Assembly (NCBI RefSeq): GCF_001467745.1
Contig: NZ_LNYG01000001.1
Span: forward strand, 179,378-243,377
DNA length: 64,000 nt
Direction of reading: 5' to 3'
Source of the DNA: Legionella jamestowniensis
GTDB lineage: Bacteria > Pseudomonadota > Gammaproteobacteria > Legionellales > Legionellaceae
Shown: piece after piece, positions 55,385 through 64,000 of the stretch
How positions within the stretch are numbered: position 1 is the first letter of the stretch
Layout: each line of letters begins with the position of its first letter
Notes under the pieces: model-generated
The model's database searches: none
Seen by the model: the letters and a program-made list of their open reading frames with translations, nothing else
What the model was told of the DNA's origin: nothing
Program-made: the position numbers and the translations under genes

Positions 55385-57493
55385 ATGCAATTTCTTTTTT
55401 CAGTCGGTCTTTTTTTAAGTGCAAGTCTGTTATTTGTTATCCAGCCCATGGTGGCAAAAATTTTACTCCCTGTGTATGGCGGCACACCTGCAGTATGGAC
55501 AGTGTGCATGCTATTTTTTCAATCGCTTTTGCTGGTGGCCTATGGTTATGCCTGGTTACTTAGCAGGTTTGTGACAGTGTGGGAGTGGCGCCTTGCCCAT
55601 ATTCTTTTAGTTTTAATCAGTTTGTTTAGCTTACCTTTTATGCTTACCATTTTGCCAGAAAAAGGCACCCCCGAATTCATAATCTTGCGACACCTGATTT
55701 ACCAACTGGGTTTACCCTTATTAGTCATCGCCGCTTCAGCGCCACTTTTGCAATTTGCCTATAGCCAGACACAAGGTAAGAAAGCCAATGATCCCTATTT
55801 TTTATACGTGGCAAGTAATATAGGTAGCTTATTAGCTCTACTGACATACCCCTGGGTTATAGAAAGGTTTATAGGTTTAAAAACACAATTTTATTTGTGG
55901 ACGATAGGATATATTGTTTATCTAATTGCTTTAGGGGGTATTTTTTTTGGTATTTCTTATCAACCTTTACTAAAACAAAATATAAAAACCCTTTCCTTGC
56001 CTTGGCGGCTTAAATTTCAATGGATTGGATATAGCTTTGTTCCCTGTAGTTTGCTTTTAGGTGTTACTTTTTATATTACTACTGATATTGCAGCAACACC
56101 GATATTTTGGGTGTTGCCCTTAGCACTTTATTTATTGTCATTTATCATCACCTTTGCGGAAAAACCGCTGATTTCTTTTTCCTGGGTAGAAAGGAATGCC
56201 TTATTCTTTTTTATTTTCCCTGTAGTTGGATTTATCCTGGGTAATGTATTACCCGCCTGGCAATTCATTTTTTTTCATTTGCTTAATTTTTTTGTATTTG
56301 CTTTGTTGTGTCACGGACGATTAATCCAAAGCCGCCCTCCTGCGAGTCAACTGACAAGTTTTTATCTTTGCCTGGCTTTTGGGGGAATGTTGGCTGGTGT
56401 TTTTAATAGCCTGCTTGCACCGCGAATTTTTAATGATGCTTATGAGTACCCTTTGGTTTTAGCCCTAGGAATACTTTGCATTCCTACAAGTGGTACGAAA
56501 ACCTGGAATTTCACGCCACTGGTGGTCTTGTTGCTGCTACTAATTGATTATTATTTGCCCAGTATAGGGTGGTTTGTGTTGGTAAAAAAATACCACGTGG
56601 CCGAATTTTTGTCTTTATGCATTATTGTTTGTTGGCCCGGTAACAGGATTAGTTTTTTTGTAAGTATAGGTATTCTATTTCTTTTTTTATTTTATCCTGG
56701 GTTAAAACACAGTACAATTTTATCGCAGCACCGTAACTTTTATGGGGTTAAAAAAGTGTCTGCCATACCGGGTTCAAATGTTTTAATTAGTCAAAATACA
56801 GTGCATGGCTTTCAATTAACGCAGGTAGAAAAAGTAGATCGTGGTGCTTTAGGTTATTATGGGCCATCGGCCCAAGTAGTGAAATTAATGCATCAGCGAA
56901 AGAAATCATTAAATGCGTTTATCCTGGGTTTAGGCACAGGTATGATGGCTTGCCAATATGAAAAAAACGATCAATTAAAAATTGTGGATATCGATAAACA
57001 AGTCATCGACATTGCCAAAAATCCACAATTTTTTACATACTTAAGGGATTGTCCACCTCAAGTCTCTGTCGAAGAGGGAGACGGACGTCTGGTATTGCAT
57101 AACATTCCTAATCGTAGTACTGATATACTGGTAATTGATGCTTTTTCATCAGATTCGATTCCCATTCATTTATTAACGCTGGAAGCTTTTCAACTGTATT
57201 TAAACAAAGTTGCACCGGATGGTGTGATTATTGTGCATATAAGCAACCGTCACTTAAACCTATTGCCGGTGTTAGCGGCAATTGGGCGTCAACTCGATTT
57301 AATCGTTCTACATAAACTGCAGCCTGCTGACGCAAAAAAAGGGCAATTGGCCTCTGAATGGGGTTTACTTACAGCCAACCAACCATTCGCTGTTTCTCTG
57401 ATGCGAACTGCGGGCTGGCGTTTTGTGAGTGAGAATGAAGAGCGCTTATGGACAGATGATTATTCAAATGTGATACCGTTGTTAAAATGGTAA
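55385..57493 (+). CDS. Membrane protein fused to a spermidine-synthase-like domain
   Basis: 702 residues with TTTAGGG upstream of the ATG. Residues 1-440 form about 12 membrane helices; residues about 460-690 form a Rossmann methyltransferase-like domain of the spermidine synthase type: FILGLGTGMMACQY, KIVDIDKQVIDIA, VEEGDGRLVL and IDAFSSDSIPIHLLT with the catalytic-type Asp. This membrane-fused family is widespread, but its aminopropyl transfer activity is not established. It starts immediately after the repeat region. Polyamine export or modification at the membrane is a reasonable guess. Confidence 0.85.
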   Translation: MQFLFSVGLFLSASLLFVIQPMVAKILLPVYGGTPAVWTVCMLFFQSLLLVAYGYAWLLSRFVTVWEWRLAHILLVLISLFSLPFMLTILPEKGTPEFIILRHLIYQLGLPLLVIAASAPLLQFAYSQTQGKKANDPYFLYVASNIGSLLALLTYPWVIERFIGLKTQFYLWTIGYIVYLIALGGIFFGISYQPLLKQNIKTLSLPWRLKFQWIGYSFVPCSLLLGVTFYITTDIAATPIFWVLPLALYLLSFIITFAEKPLISFSWVERNALFFFIFPVVGFILGNVLPAWQFIFFHLLNFFVFALLCHGRLIQSRPPASQLTSFYLCLAFGGMLAGVFNSLLAPRIFNDAYEYPLVLALGILCIPTSGTKTWNFTPLVVLLLLLIDYYLPSIGWFVLVKKYHVAEFLSLCIIVCWPGNRISFFVSIGILFLFLFYPGLKHSTILSQHRNFYGVKKVSAIPGSNVLISQNTVHGFQLTQVEKVDRGALGYYGPSAQVVKLMHQRKKSLNAFILGLGTGMMACQYEKNDQLKIVDIDKQVIDIAKNPQFFTYLRDCPPQVSVEEGDGRLVLHNIPNRSTDILVIDAFSSDSIPIHLLTLEAFQLYLNKVAPDGVIIVHISNRHLNLLPVLAAIGRQLDLIVLHKLQPADAKKGQLASEWGLLTANQPFAVSLMRTAGWRFVSENEERLWTDDYSNVIPLLKW

Positions 57494-57519
57494 TAGGCAG
57501 ACATCCTGGCTATAGATTA

Positions 57520-59400
57520 TTAGATTTCAGCTAAATTTCCTTTTGTCTCTAACCAGGCCTTACGATCGGCTGCTCTTTTTTTAGCAAGCATCATATCCAT
57601 AAGTGCTAATGTCGTTTCTTCCTCTTCCAGCGTAAGCTGTATCAAGCGTCGTGTATTGGGATCCATGGTGGTTTCACGTAATTGCAGGGGATTCATTTCG
57701 CCAAGTCCTTTAAAACGTTGAACATTAATTTTTGCTCTACTGGTTTTGCTTAATTTTTCTACGATTTTTTGTTTTTCTTCATCATCGAGCGCGTAATGTA
57801 TTTCCTTCCCGGCATCAATACGGTAAAGAGGTGGCATGGCAACAAATACGTGTCCTGCCTGAACTAAAGGTTTGAAGTGACGCAGAAACAGCGCACATAA
57901 CAAGGTAGCAATATGGGCGCCATCTGAATCGGCGTCGGCAAGGATACACAGTTTCCCATAACGAAGACCTGAGAGATCTTGCGAGCCTGGGTCAACACCA
58001 ATAGCCACCGAAATGTCATGTATTTCCTGGGAAGCAAGGACTTCCGAGGAGTCTACTTCCCAAGAATTCAGGATTTTTCCACGTAACGGTAAAATAGCCT
58101 GATAATCTTTATTGCGTGCCTGTTTTGCAGAGCCTCCTGCTGAATCGCCTTCCACCAGAAATAATTCTGCCTGACTTAAATCCTGCTGCAAGCAGTCAGC
58201 CAGCTTGCCTGGAAGGGCAGGGCCTTGACTAATTCGTTTGCGCGCTACTTGCTTGGCTTGTCGCAGGCGTTTTTGCGCACGCTCAATGGCAAATGCAGCA
58301 ATCATTTCACCGTGGTTTCGGTGTTGGTTTAACCACAAGGCAAATGCATCTTTGACAACATTGCCTACAAAGCTTGCTATTTGACGCGAGCTGAGGCGTT
58401 CTTTGGTTTGGCCTGCGAATTGAGGTTCTTTCATTTTTACAGAAAGCACATATTGACAGGGTTCCCATAAATCATCCGCTGTCAATTTTACGCCCCTTGG
58501 TAATAAATTTCGCAATTCGCAAAATTCAGACAAAGCATCATAAAGTCCTGAGCGCAATCCATTGACATGCGTTCCACCTTGAGCGGTAGGAATTAAATTG
58601 ACATAGCTTTCACTTAAGCCACTATTAGTTGTGGATGACCATGCCAGTGCCCAATCGACAGTCGCTTCTTCGCTGGCAAATTCCCCAACAAAAGGTTCAT
58701 CAGGAAAATAATCGGAAGGGAGTGATTGTTTTAGATAATCAGCCAAGCCTTTCTCAAAACACCAGTGGAGCTCTTCATTGGTCGCTTTATTAATAAAAGT
58801 CATGGCGAGGCCAGGACATAAAACGGCTTTAGCCCGCAGCACATGGGTGAGGTGTTTTACAGAAAGTTTGGTGGTATCAAAATACTTCGCATTAGGCCAA
58901 AAGCGTATGATTGTACCGGTATCACGCTTCTTGGTAATACCTGTTTCATTAAGCTCTTGAATTTTATCGCCATTGGCAAAAGCCATGTTGTAAATAATAC
59001 CATTGCGTTTAATGGTCACCTCAACACGCTCTGAGAGGGCGTTTACAACAGAAACCCCCACGCCATGCAAGCCCCCAGAGAAGCTGTAGTTTCTATCAGA
59101 AAATTTTCCGCCAGCGTGCAGACGCGTCATAATGACTTCTACACCACTTAAACCGAGTTGTGGATGAAGATCGACAGGCATCCCACGACCGTTGTCTTCT
59201 ACTTCAACAGAGCCATCTTCATGTAAAATAACAGTAATTTGGCTAGCAAAGCCTGCAATTACTTCATCAACACTGTTATCAATTACTTCCTGGGCTAAGT
59301 GATTGGGTCTGGTCGTGTCAGTATACATTCCGGGACGGCGTTGTACGGGTTCAAGGCCACTTAATACCTCTATCGCTTCAGCTGTGTAATTTTCAGACAT
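57520..59400 (-). CDS. parE: DNA topoisomerase IV subunit B
   Basis: 626 residues, normal for ParE (shorter than GyrB). The ATPase domain has EVIDNSVDEV, DNGRGMPV and GGLHGVGVSVVNALS. The Toprim domain has LVEGDSAGGSAKQARN and ILADADSDGAHI. It is the ATP-binding subunit of topoisomerase IV, which unlinks replicated chromosomes, and is a target of aminocoumarins. parC is not in the window. Start at ATG 59400 with AAGG upstream. Confidence 0.97.
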   Translation of the reverse strand: MSENYTAEAIEVLSGLEPVQRRPGMYTDTTRPNHLAQEVIDNSVDEVIAGFASQITVILHEDGSVEVEDNGRGMPVDLHPQLGLSGVEVIMTRLHAGGKFSDRNYSFSGGLHGVGVSVVNALSERVEVTIKRNGIIYNMAFANGDKIQELNETGITKKRDTGTIIRFWPNAKYFDTTKLSVKHLTHVLRAKAVLCPGLAMTFINKATNEELHWCFEKGLADYLKQSLPSDYFPDEPFVGEFASEEATVDWALAWSSTTNSGLSESYVNLIPTAQGGTHVNGLRSGLYDALSEFCELRNLLPRGVKLTADDLWEPCQYVLSVKMKEPQFAGQTKERLSSRQIASFVGNVVKDAFALWLNQHRNHGEMIAAFAIERAQKRLRQAKQVARKRISQGPALPGKLADCLQQDLSQAELFLVEGDSAGGSAKQARNKDYQAILPLRGKILNSWEVDSSEVLASQEIHDISVAIGVDPGSQDLSGLRYGKLCILADADSDGAHIATLLCALFLRHFKPLVQAGHVFVAMPPLYRIDAGKEIHYALDDEEKQKIVEKLSKTSRAKINVQRFKGLGEMNPLQLRETTMDPNTRRLIQLTLEEEETTLALMDMMLAKKRAADRKAWLETKGNLAEI

Positions 59401-59491
59401 TGATTGTTATTACCTTGGTAAATAGCCATAGTGTAGCATGAAAATAATCGTGTAGAGTCAAGATCCAGACTAAAATCAGTTGAGCTGTAAA

Positions 59492-60562
59492 TTACTCAAT
59501 TGCAATTTCTCCGAATCGGTCTGCATAATTAAGAGGCTTTTTGGCTAATGTTATTGCAGCTTGCATTGCCGTCTTCATAAAAATTTTCGCCAATTCATCG
59601 TCTTGAGTTGCCGTAGGGTTTCCTTCATCACACTGCATTTGAATGCGCCTATTCAGTGGAAGTTGCCCAAGTAGAGGCACTGAAAATGTTTGACTTAAAA
59701 TTTCACCTCCACCATGTCCAAAAATAGCTTCCTGATGGCCACACTGACTGCAAACATGTAGTGACATATTTTCTACCAAGCCAAGGACATCAATATTGGT
59801 TCGAGCAAACATTTTTATGGCTTTTTGAGCATCCAAGGTAGCTACATTTTGCGGTGTAGTAACGACAATTGCTCCCGTTAACGGAATTTTTTGTACCAGA
59901 CTTAACTGGATGTCCCCGGTACCTGGAGGTAAATCAATTAATAAATAATCAAGCTCGTCCCATTTTGTTATATCAAGCATTTGTATCAACGATTTGGCAA
60001 GCATGGGACCACGCCATATCAAGGCTTCTTGATGATCAGTAAGATAGCCAATGGACATGGCTTGAACGCCATGGGCAGAAATAGGTAGATAATGTTCCTC
60101 ATTGACCTGCACTGGCTTAGTATTGCCTAACATCAGTGGGATACTAGGGCCATAGATGTCGGCGTCAAGAATTCCCACCCTAGCTCCTGCTCGTGACAAA
60201 GCGATTGCTAAATTAATGGCTACGGTTGATTTACCAACCCCTCCTTTACCTGAACCAATGGCTATTAAATTTTTAGCACCTTTTAAACCTTTTCCAACAA
60301 GCTGAGTACGATGGGCTTTTATAAAAAAATCCAGGACTACTTTAATTTCATAATCAGGCAAAGCTTTTGCAAGGTAGTTTTTTAAAGCAGGTAATAAACT
60401 TTCTTCCAAAGGAAGGGTAGGGAAGCCTGCATTGAGCGTAAGTTCTATTTGCTTGTCGTTTAGCTTAACAACAGGTTTTAATCCCATCTGTTGTGGGGTC
60501 AGGTCAAGCCATTTGTCCTTGACAGTGCTAAGCAGTTGGGTAATGGTATTTTCAATAGACAT
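59492..60562 (-). CDS. apbC: Iron-sulfur cluster carrier protein ApbC/Mrp
   Basis: 356 residues. An N-terminal MIP18-like region (residues 1-80) precedes a P-loop NTPase of the MinD/Mrp class with GSGKGGVGKST, LDADIYGPSIP and DYLLIDLPPGTGD. CSQCGHQE gives the CxxC that bridges a [4Fe-4S] cluster between subunits. It delivers clusters to target proteins in the cytoplasm. It is encoded 91 bp upstream of parE and may be cotranscribed. The gap 60563-60843 holds no convincing gene. Confidence 0.95.
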   Translation of the reverse strand: MSIENTITQLLSTVKDKWLDLTPQQMGLKPVVKLNDKQIELTLNAGFPTLPLEESLLPALKNYLAKALPDYEIKVVLDFFIKAHRTQLVGKGLKGAKNLIAIGSGKGGVGKSTVAINLAIALSRAGARVGILDADIYGPSIPLMLGNTKPVQVNEEHYLPISAHGVQAMSIGYLTDHQEALIWRGPMLAKSLIQMLDITKWDELDYLLIDLPPGTGDIQLSLVQKIPLTGAIVVTTPQNVATLDAQKAIKMFARTNIDVLGLVENMSLHVCSQCGHQEAIFGHGGGEILSQTFSVPLLGQLPLNRRIQMQCDEGNPTATQDDELAKIFMKTAMQAAITLAKKPLNYADRFGEIAIE

Positions 60563-60843
60563 ATAACAATCCAGGGGCTTGGGATAAAATGAAACATGAT
60601 AGCAGATAACATGAATAATTCTGTAGATTTAAATCGTAGCTGATTGTTTCTCCTTTCTCAAAAAATTTTCATTCTTGAACAGAGTGAAATCTCAATGTGG
60701 ATCGGGCTTTGCTTGCAGGAGATGAGCGATGTTAAAAAAATATTTTTAGACATAGTTGATCTCCTGAATAGGGCACTAAGAACTATTCTCCTGATGTTGC
60801 CTCAATGGGATTAGAGGCTCGCTTAATGGTATCAGACAGTATC

Positions 60844-62220
60844 TTAGAAGAGGGAAGGTTTCTCAGTTTCCTTACTTTCTTCCATCATCACTTCATTTTC
60901 TTTTCCATGAAGTTTCTCCATGGCCTTGATTAAAGATGGATTTTTTGAAAGTAGTTTCCCTTTTTCATTAATCCACCCTAATTGGGTAATGACTTCTCGT
61001 GTGCGTTTACCGTCATCTTGTAAAGCATGTTTTAGAATAGCTTCTAAAGTAAGATTTTTGGACGTGTAGGTGATGTTTGAATGTCTAAAAAATCCAAACC
61101 AGCCATTCATGTCATCTTCCCATCTCTGGCCGTAATTTTCACGAAATTGGGTTAAAAGTGATTCATGCGGAGCTGAGAAATGGTATTTTTCACTAAATTC
61201 GTCATAGAACTTTTCCGCTAAAATTTTATGGACATGTGTAGTGGGGTGCTTATCATCCCAAAACATATAACCAGGGGCGGGTGAAGTTTTATCAGGATTA
61301 ATTTTGAAATCATCTGATTCGATATAGGGAGAATGAATTTTTGCAGGGTCAAGGTGATACTTTTGGGGATTGCAGTAAGCGTCTGTAAAGATTTTATTAA
61401 TGTCAAAAATATTAATAGTGCAATCCGGATATTTATCGGCTAACTCTTTGACTTTCTGCTGCAACAGTTGGTTAAAGTAGTTACACACTTTTCGTGCATT
61501 GGCCTGCTCTTTTTCACCAAGTCGATAAAAATGAGGGGTTAGTGACAAATCGGGTAAATTAAATAAGGCGAAATGGTAATACCCATTTTTGATTAATTCT
61601 TCGACATTATTAATTCTTGCCAGAACTGCTTTTTCTGCCGCTTCTTCAGTGGGCCTACTATTGGCAGTGATTAAATCATTGGCGCCAGACCATTCAGTAA
61701 CCAGCGTTTTCTTTTTATGCTGGGCAGAAACGGTACGCGCTTTATCATCTGCTAAAAGTAAGCGGCGTTTTTCATCAAGATTAGAAATAATGTGTTCTGT
61801 AGCTAGAAGTTTAATATTGGTTGTGATTCTTCCTGAGTAGTCGTAAGACGTTAAGCCTCCTTCATCATAGTAGCGGATAAAATCTCGTCCTTCGAAATTA
61901 ATACGCCTGTAATCATCAAGATCCAGATTGTGGAGTGAGTTTTCTATGGATGGATCATGAACAATCACGTTATCGGCAATTTCGGTTGAATCTTCCCCTT
62001 TACGCTTAAGCTTGCGAATGATGCTTTCTTCGACATAGTCAGCCCCAAAAGCAGTATCCCATACGTAGCCATTGGTAAATGCCCCCTTAGGCGATTTACC
62101 TTTTAATCCGCTTAGGCCGTCCATCGGAATAATGCCGCCCAGTTTCTTATGATCCATTTCACCCGGATCAGAAAGACTATCACCTATTGAGATTATATGT
62201 TCAATGATTGGTTCAGGCAT
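60844..62220 (-). CDS. GDSL/SGNH lipase without signal peptide, putative Dot/Icm effector
   Basis: 458 residues. The SGNH hydrolase motifs are IGDSLSDPG with catalytic Ser15, GAND with Asn181, and WDDKHPT with Asp322 and His325. NLPDLSLTPHFY also matches the Legionella PlaA/PlaC lipase group. Unlike those secreted enzymes there is no signal peptide. The last 20 residues are Glu-rich (NEVMMEESKETEKPSLF), like the E-block of Dot/Icm substrates. About 100 C-terminal residues after the lipase domain are of unknown role. Phospholipase or acyltransferase activity is expected from the family, while translocation is an inference. A PmrA-like box lies upstream. Confidence 0.86.
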   Translation of the reverse strand: MPEPIIEHIISIGDSLSDPGEMDHKKLGGIIPMDGLSGLKGKSPKGAFTNGYVWDTAFGADYVEESIIRKLKRKGEDSTEIADNVIVHDPSIENSLHNLDLDDYRRINFEGRDFIRYYDEGGLTSYDYSGRITTNIKLLATEHIISNLDEKRRLLLADDKARTVSAQHKKKTLVTEWSGANDLITANSRPTEEAAEKAVLARINNVEELIKNGYYHFALFNLPDLSLTPHFYRLGEKEQANARKVCNYFNQLLQQKVKELADKYPDCTINIFDINKIFTDAYCNPQKYHLDPAKIHSPYIESDDFKINPDKTSPAPGYMFWDDKHPTTHVHKILAEKFYDEFSEKYHFSAPHESLLTQFRENYGQRWEDDMNGWFGFFRHSNITYTSKNLTLEAILKHALQDDGKRTREVITQLGWINEKGKLLSKNPSLIKAMEKLHGKENEVMMEESKETEKPSLF

Positions 62221-62265
62221 GGTTTACCCCGGAGATAATAAAATTGACGTCCATTATAAAATTAC

Positions 62266-62285
62266 ACACTTAAGATAATATTAAA
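62266..62285 (-). promoter_or_regulatory. Tandem PmrA-box-like element
   Basis: On the minus strand the sequence reads TTTAATATT-AT-CTTAAGTGT, which fits the tandem cTTAATatT-N2-cTTAATatT element reported for PmrA-controlled Legionella effector genes (8 of 9 and 6 of 9 matches). It lies 46-65 bp upstream of the GDSL gene. AT-rich DNA can produce such matches by chance. Confidence 0.45.
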
Positions 62286-62419
62286 TAACATAAAGTAAGA
62301 TGATTGAGCAAAAAGAATTAACTTTTTTTTTAGAATAATTCTTAAATTGGGTTCATACTTATTAATAATGGAACGCTAAGATTGCTTGTTTGTATAATTG
62401 ATGGAGACAAGGAAGTAGT

Positions 62420-64000
62420 ATGAAATTTGTTGTGCAATACCTGAAAGTTCTGGGTTTTTTAGTAATTTGTAGTCTTTTTGCAGCACCAAGCTTTGCTGCT
62501 CCCGATACGATTCCCACGGTAGCCCGTCTAAGTTACATGAAAGGTGTAATTAGTTTCGCCCCTGCAGGCCTTAAAAAATGGATTAAGGTGAGCGTAAATC
62601 GTCCGTTGGTGATTGGTGATCAGTTGTGGTCTGATAAGGGGGGCTTGGTTGAATTACAATTAGGTACAGCAGTTGTTCGTATTGGGGATTACACCAGCCT
62701 GAAAATTTTAAATCTCAATAATACAATAGCCCAGTTTCAACAGACAAATGGAATGCTAGGATTGAGTGTTAGACCTGAAAATAAGAACAGACGCTATGAA
62801 ATTGATACTCCTAACCTTGCTTTTACCACAACCGTTTCTGGTTATTATCGCATCGATGTTGATAGTAAAAAAAATGTAACTATTGTCACTGTACGTAAAG
62901 GTAGAGGTGATGTTTACGGCAAAAATGCTTCCTTTAAAATTAAGGAAGGACAATCTTGCCGGTTTACAGGTAAGGACCTGAAAGGTTATCAATGTAGTGC
63001 TGTGGGCCCTGTTGATGATTTTGATCGCTTTAATTTAGAGCGAGATCGCCGCTCCGTTAAAACAGTGATTAAATATGTTGCTCCAGAAATGATAGGTTAT
63101 GAGGATTTGGAACACTATGGTACGTGGAAAGTCATTAAAACCTACGGTCGCGTATGGGTTCCCCAAATTACAGTGACCAACTGGGCCCCTTATCGCATGG
63201 GCCGATGGATATGGCTTAATCGTTGGGGTTGGACTTGGGTTGATGAGCAACCTTGGGGTTTTGCACCTTTCCACTATGGTCGTTGGACTCGATGGCAAAA
63301 TCAATGGGTATGGGTTCCTGGACCAAGACATATAGCACCAGTTTATGCGCCTGCGCTGGTTGCTTTTGTCGGTGGAAGGCAGTTTAATTTACGGGTAGGA
63401 GGGGCGCCAGGAATTGCCTGGTTTCCACTTGCACCGGGTGAAATTTATATCCCTCCCTATCGGGTAAATCAACATTATTTTACGCAAGTCAATATCAGCA
63501 ATACAGTGATTAACCAAACTTATATTAATCAAATTTATAATGCACCAACCGTCAATATTAACTATCAAAATATTAATATCCTCAATGCCATTACTGCGGT
63601 ACCAACAACAGCCTTTGTGCAATCAACTCCTGTTAATGCAGAAGCGGTGGAAATTTCACCAGAGACTTTGAAGGCTGCCCCTGTAACGCCTGTGGCTGAG
63701 GTGGTTCCTGAACCCATTAGTGTCCAAGGGGGAAATGCTCCTTCCAGTGCTGTTCCCAGCAGTGAAATAGTGAATGAAGAGGCGATAACGCAAACAGAGC
63801 CTCCTCCAGAGCCTATACCGTTTACTCAAGAACAACCTTTATTGGCTAATGAGCCTGGTAAGCCTTTAACAGAAGAGCAGATTGAACAACTCTCTCCACA
63901 GACGCCATCCCAGGAACAACAAACAGTAACTCCAGAGCAACAGGCCCCTGAAGTGCAACAGGCCCCTGAAGTGCAACAGGCCCCTGAAGTGCAACAGGCC
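62420..64000 (+). CDS. FecR-domain exported protein (DUF6600-type), 3' end beyond window
   Basis: 527 codons are visible from an ATG with AAGGAAG upstream; the frame is open at the edge. A signal peptide ends near SFAAP. A FecR-like domain follows (LSYMKGVISFAPAG, GGLVELQLGTAVVRIGDYTSLKI, YRIDVDSKKNVTIVTVRKG), then Trp-rich units (GRWIWLNRWGWTWVDEQPWGFAPFHYGRW, positions about 256-285 in part) of the DUF6600 type. A Pro/Gln/Glu-rich linker ends in QAPEVQ hexapeptides. It is probably a surface or periplasmic protein; its ligand is unknown. Confidence 0.85.
   Translation, partial: MKFVVQYLKVLGFLVICSLFAAPSFAAPDTIPTVARLSYMKGVISFAPAGLKKWIKVSVNRPLVIGDQLWSDKGGLVELQLGTAVVRIGDYTSLKILNLNNTIAQFQQTNGMLGLSVRPENKNRRYEIDTPNLAFTTTVSGYYRIDVDSKKNVTIVTVRKGRGDVYGKNASFKIKEGQSCRFTGKDLKGYQCSAVGPVDDFDRFNLERDRRSVKTVIKYVAPEMIGYEDLEHYGTWKVIKTYGRVWVPQITVTNWAPYRMGRWIWLNRWGWTWVDEQPWGFAPFHYGRWTRWQNQWVWVPGPRHIAPVYAPALVAFVGGRQFNLRVGGAPGIAWFPLAPGEIYIPPYRVNQHYFTQVNISNTVINQTYINQIYNAPTVNINYQNINILNAITAVPTTAFVQSTPVNAEAVEISPETLKAAPVTPVAEVVPEPISVQGGNAPSSAVPSSEIVNEEAITQTEPPPEPIPFTQEQPLLANEPGKPLTEEQIEQLSPQTPSQEQQTVTPEQQAPEVQQAPEVQQAPEVQQA
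63938..64000 (+). repeat. 18-bp in-frame tandem repeat
   Basis: CAACAGGCCCCTGAAGTG is repeated exactly at 63938, 63956 and 63974, with a partial fourth copy to the window edge. It encodes a QQAPEV hexapeptide array at the end of the FecR-domain protein. Identical copies suggest recent expansion or contraction. Confidence 0.95.

Noticed and set aside
60722..60814. 30-codon frame starting ATGAGCGATG with AGGAG adjacent
   Set aside because: The ribosome site is too close to the first ATG, and the better-placed second ATG encodes only six residues. A leader peptide cannot be excluded but is not supported.
63938..64000. Tandem repeat considered as CRISPR
   Set aside because: Units are contiguous and in frame within a coding region, with no spacers. 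No CRISPR array or cas gene was seen anywhere in the window.
1..64000. tRNA or rRNA genes
   Set aside because: I saw no cloverleaf with a T-loop GTTCGAnTC in the intergenic gaps and no rRNA-like sequence. A covariance-model search such as tRNAscan-SE or Infernal would be decisive.

Overview
The window is AT-rich gammaproteobacterial DNA that most likely comes from Legionella or a very close relative. The core genes are typical of the group (valS, glyA-nrdR-nusB-thiL-pgpA, glnE, rimO, dsbD, groESL, parE, apbC, hut genes). They are interspersed with long single genes for eukaryotic-like proteins: tandem SH2 domains fused to a PPP-type phosphatase, a leucine-rich-repeat protein, a ParE-like/SF1-helicase/repeat protein, a cytoplasmic-type GDSL lipase with a Glu-rich tail, and a nuclear-protein-like coiled-coil protein. 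That pattern is characteristic of Dot/Icm effector repertoires. No Dot/Icm apparatus gene is in the window, so effector status is inferred.

Layout. 1-703 is the 5' part of hutG (minus). 821-863 is a 43-bp perfect palindrome. 899-5881 is the giant helicase/repeat protein (minus). 6151-11962 holds an L,D-transpeptidase and a tight operon of SDR, hutI, a DUF3298 protein, an OPT transporter and a DUF4286 protein. 12124-15141 is a secreted GH81 endo-beta-1,3-glucanase. 15231-17399 is the SH2-phosphatase (minus). 17814-18485 encodes a small protein with a histone-H1-like tail. 18646-25977 (minus) holds valS, then an RND efflux permease and its adaptor. 26112-31470 is an accessory block: small secreted protein, LRR protein, the coiled-coil protein with three FF-motif repeats, yacG and a degenerate J-domain protein. 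31680-32969 encodes three small exported proteins, two of them lipoproteins. 33153-37864 is a housekeeping operon, glyA-nrdR-nusB-thiL-pgpA-AI-2E-family permease. 37966-47324 holds a small unknown gene, a solute-binding protein, glnE, a hybrid histidine kinase, an aminotransferase with an extra C-terminal domain, and rimO. 47383-51350 holds dsbD (minus) and groESL with an excellent sigma-32 promoter and a strong terminator. 51500-54829 is a stress-envelope block: PRC-barrel, YqjD/YqjE/YqjK-like genes, a disordered protein, a frameshifted gene, an iron-permease-like protein and Dps. 54849-55371 is a repeat region with two MITE-like elements carrying Tn5/IS50-type ends, one beside an uninterrupted copy of its target. 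55385-64000 holds a membrane-fused spermidine-synthase-like protein, parE, apbC, the GDSL lipase with a PmrA-box-like upstream site, and a FecR-domain surface protein that runs off the edge in an 18-bp tandem repeat.

How the parts fit. The hut genes together with the OPT transporter suggest use of peptides and histidine, which suits an amino-acid-consuming intracellular bacterium. GH81 and the GDSL lipase would act on host or environmental polymers and lipids. The SH2-phosphatase, LRR protein, FF-motif protein and helicase/repeat protein are the best candidates for host-directed activities. Two long minus-strand effector-like genes share a 16-bp palindrome of the type TGGGTAAATTTACCCA upstream, and the GDSL gene has a tandem PmrA-like box; both observations hint at shared regulation.
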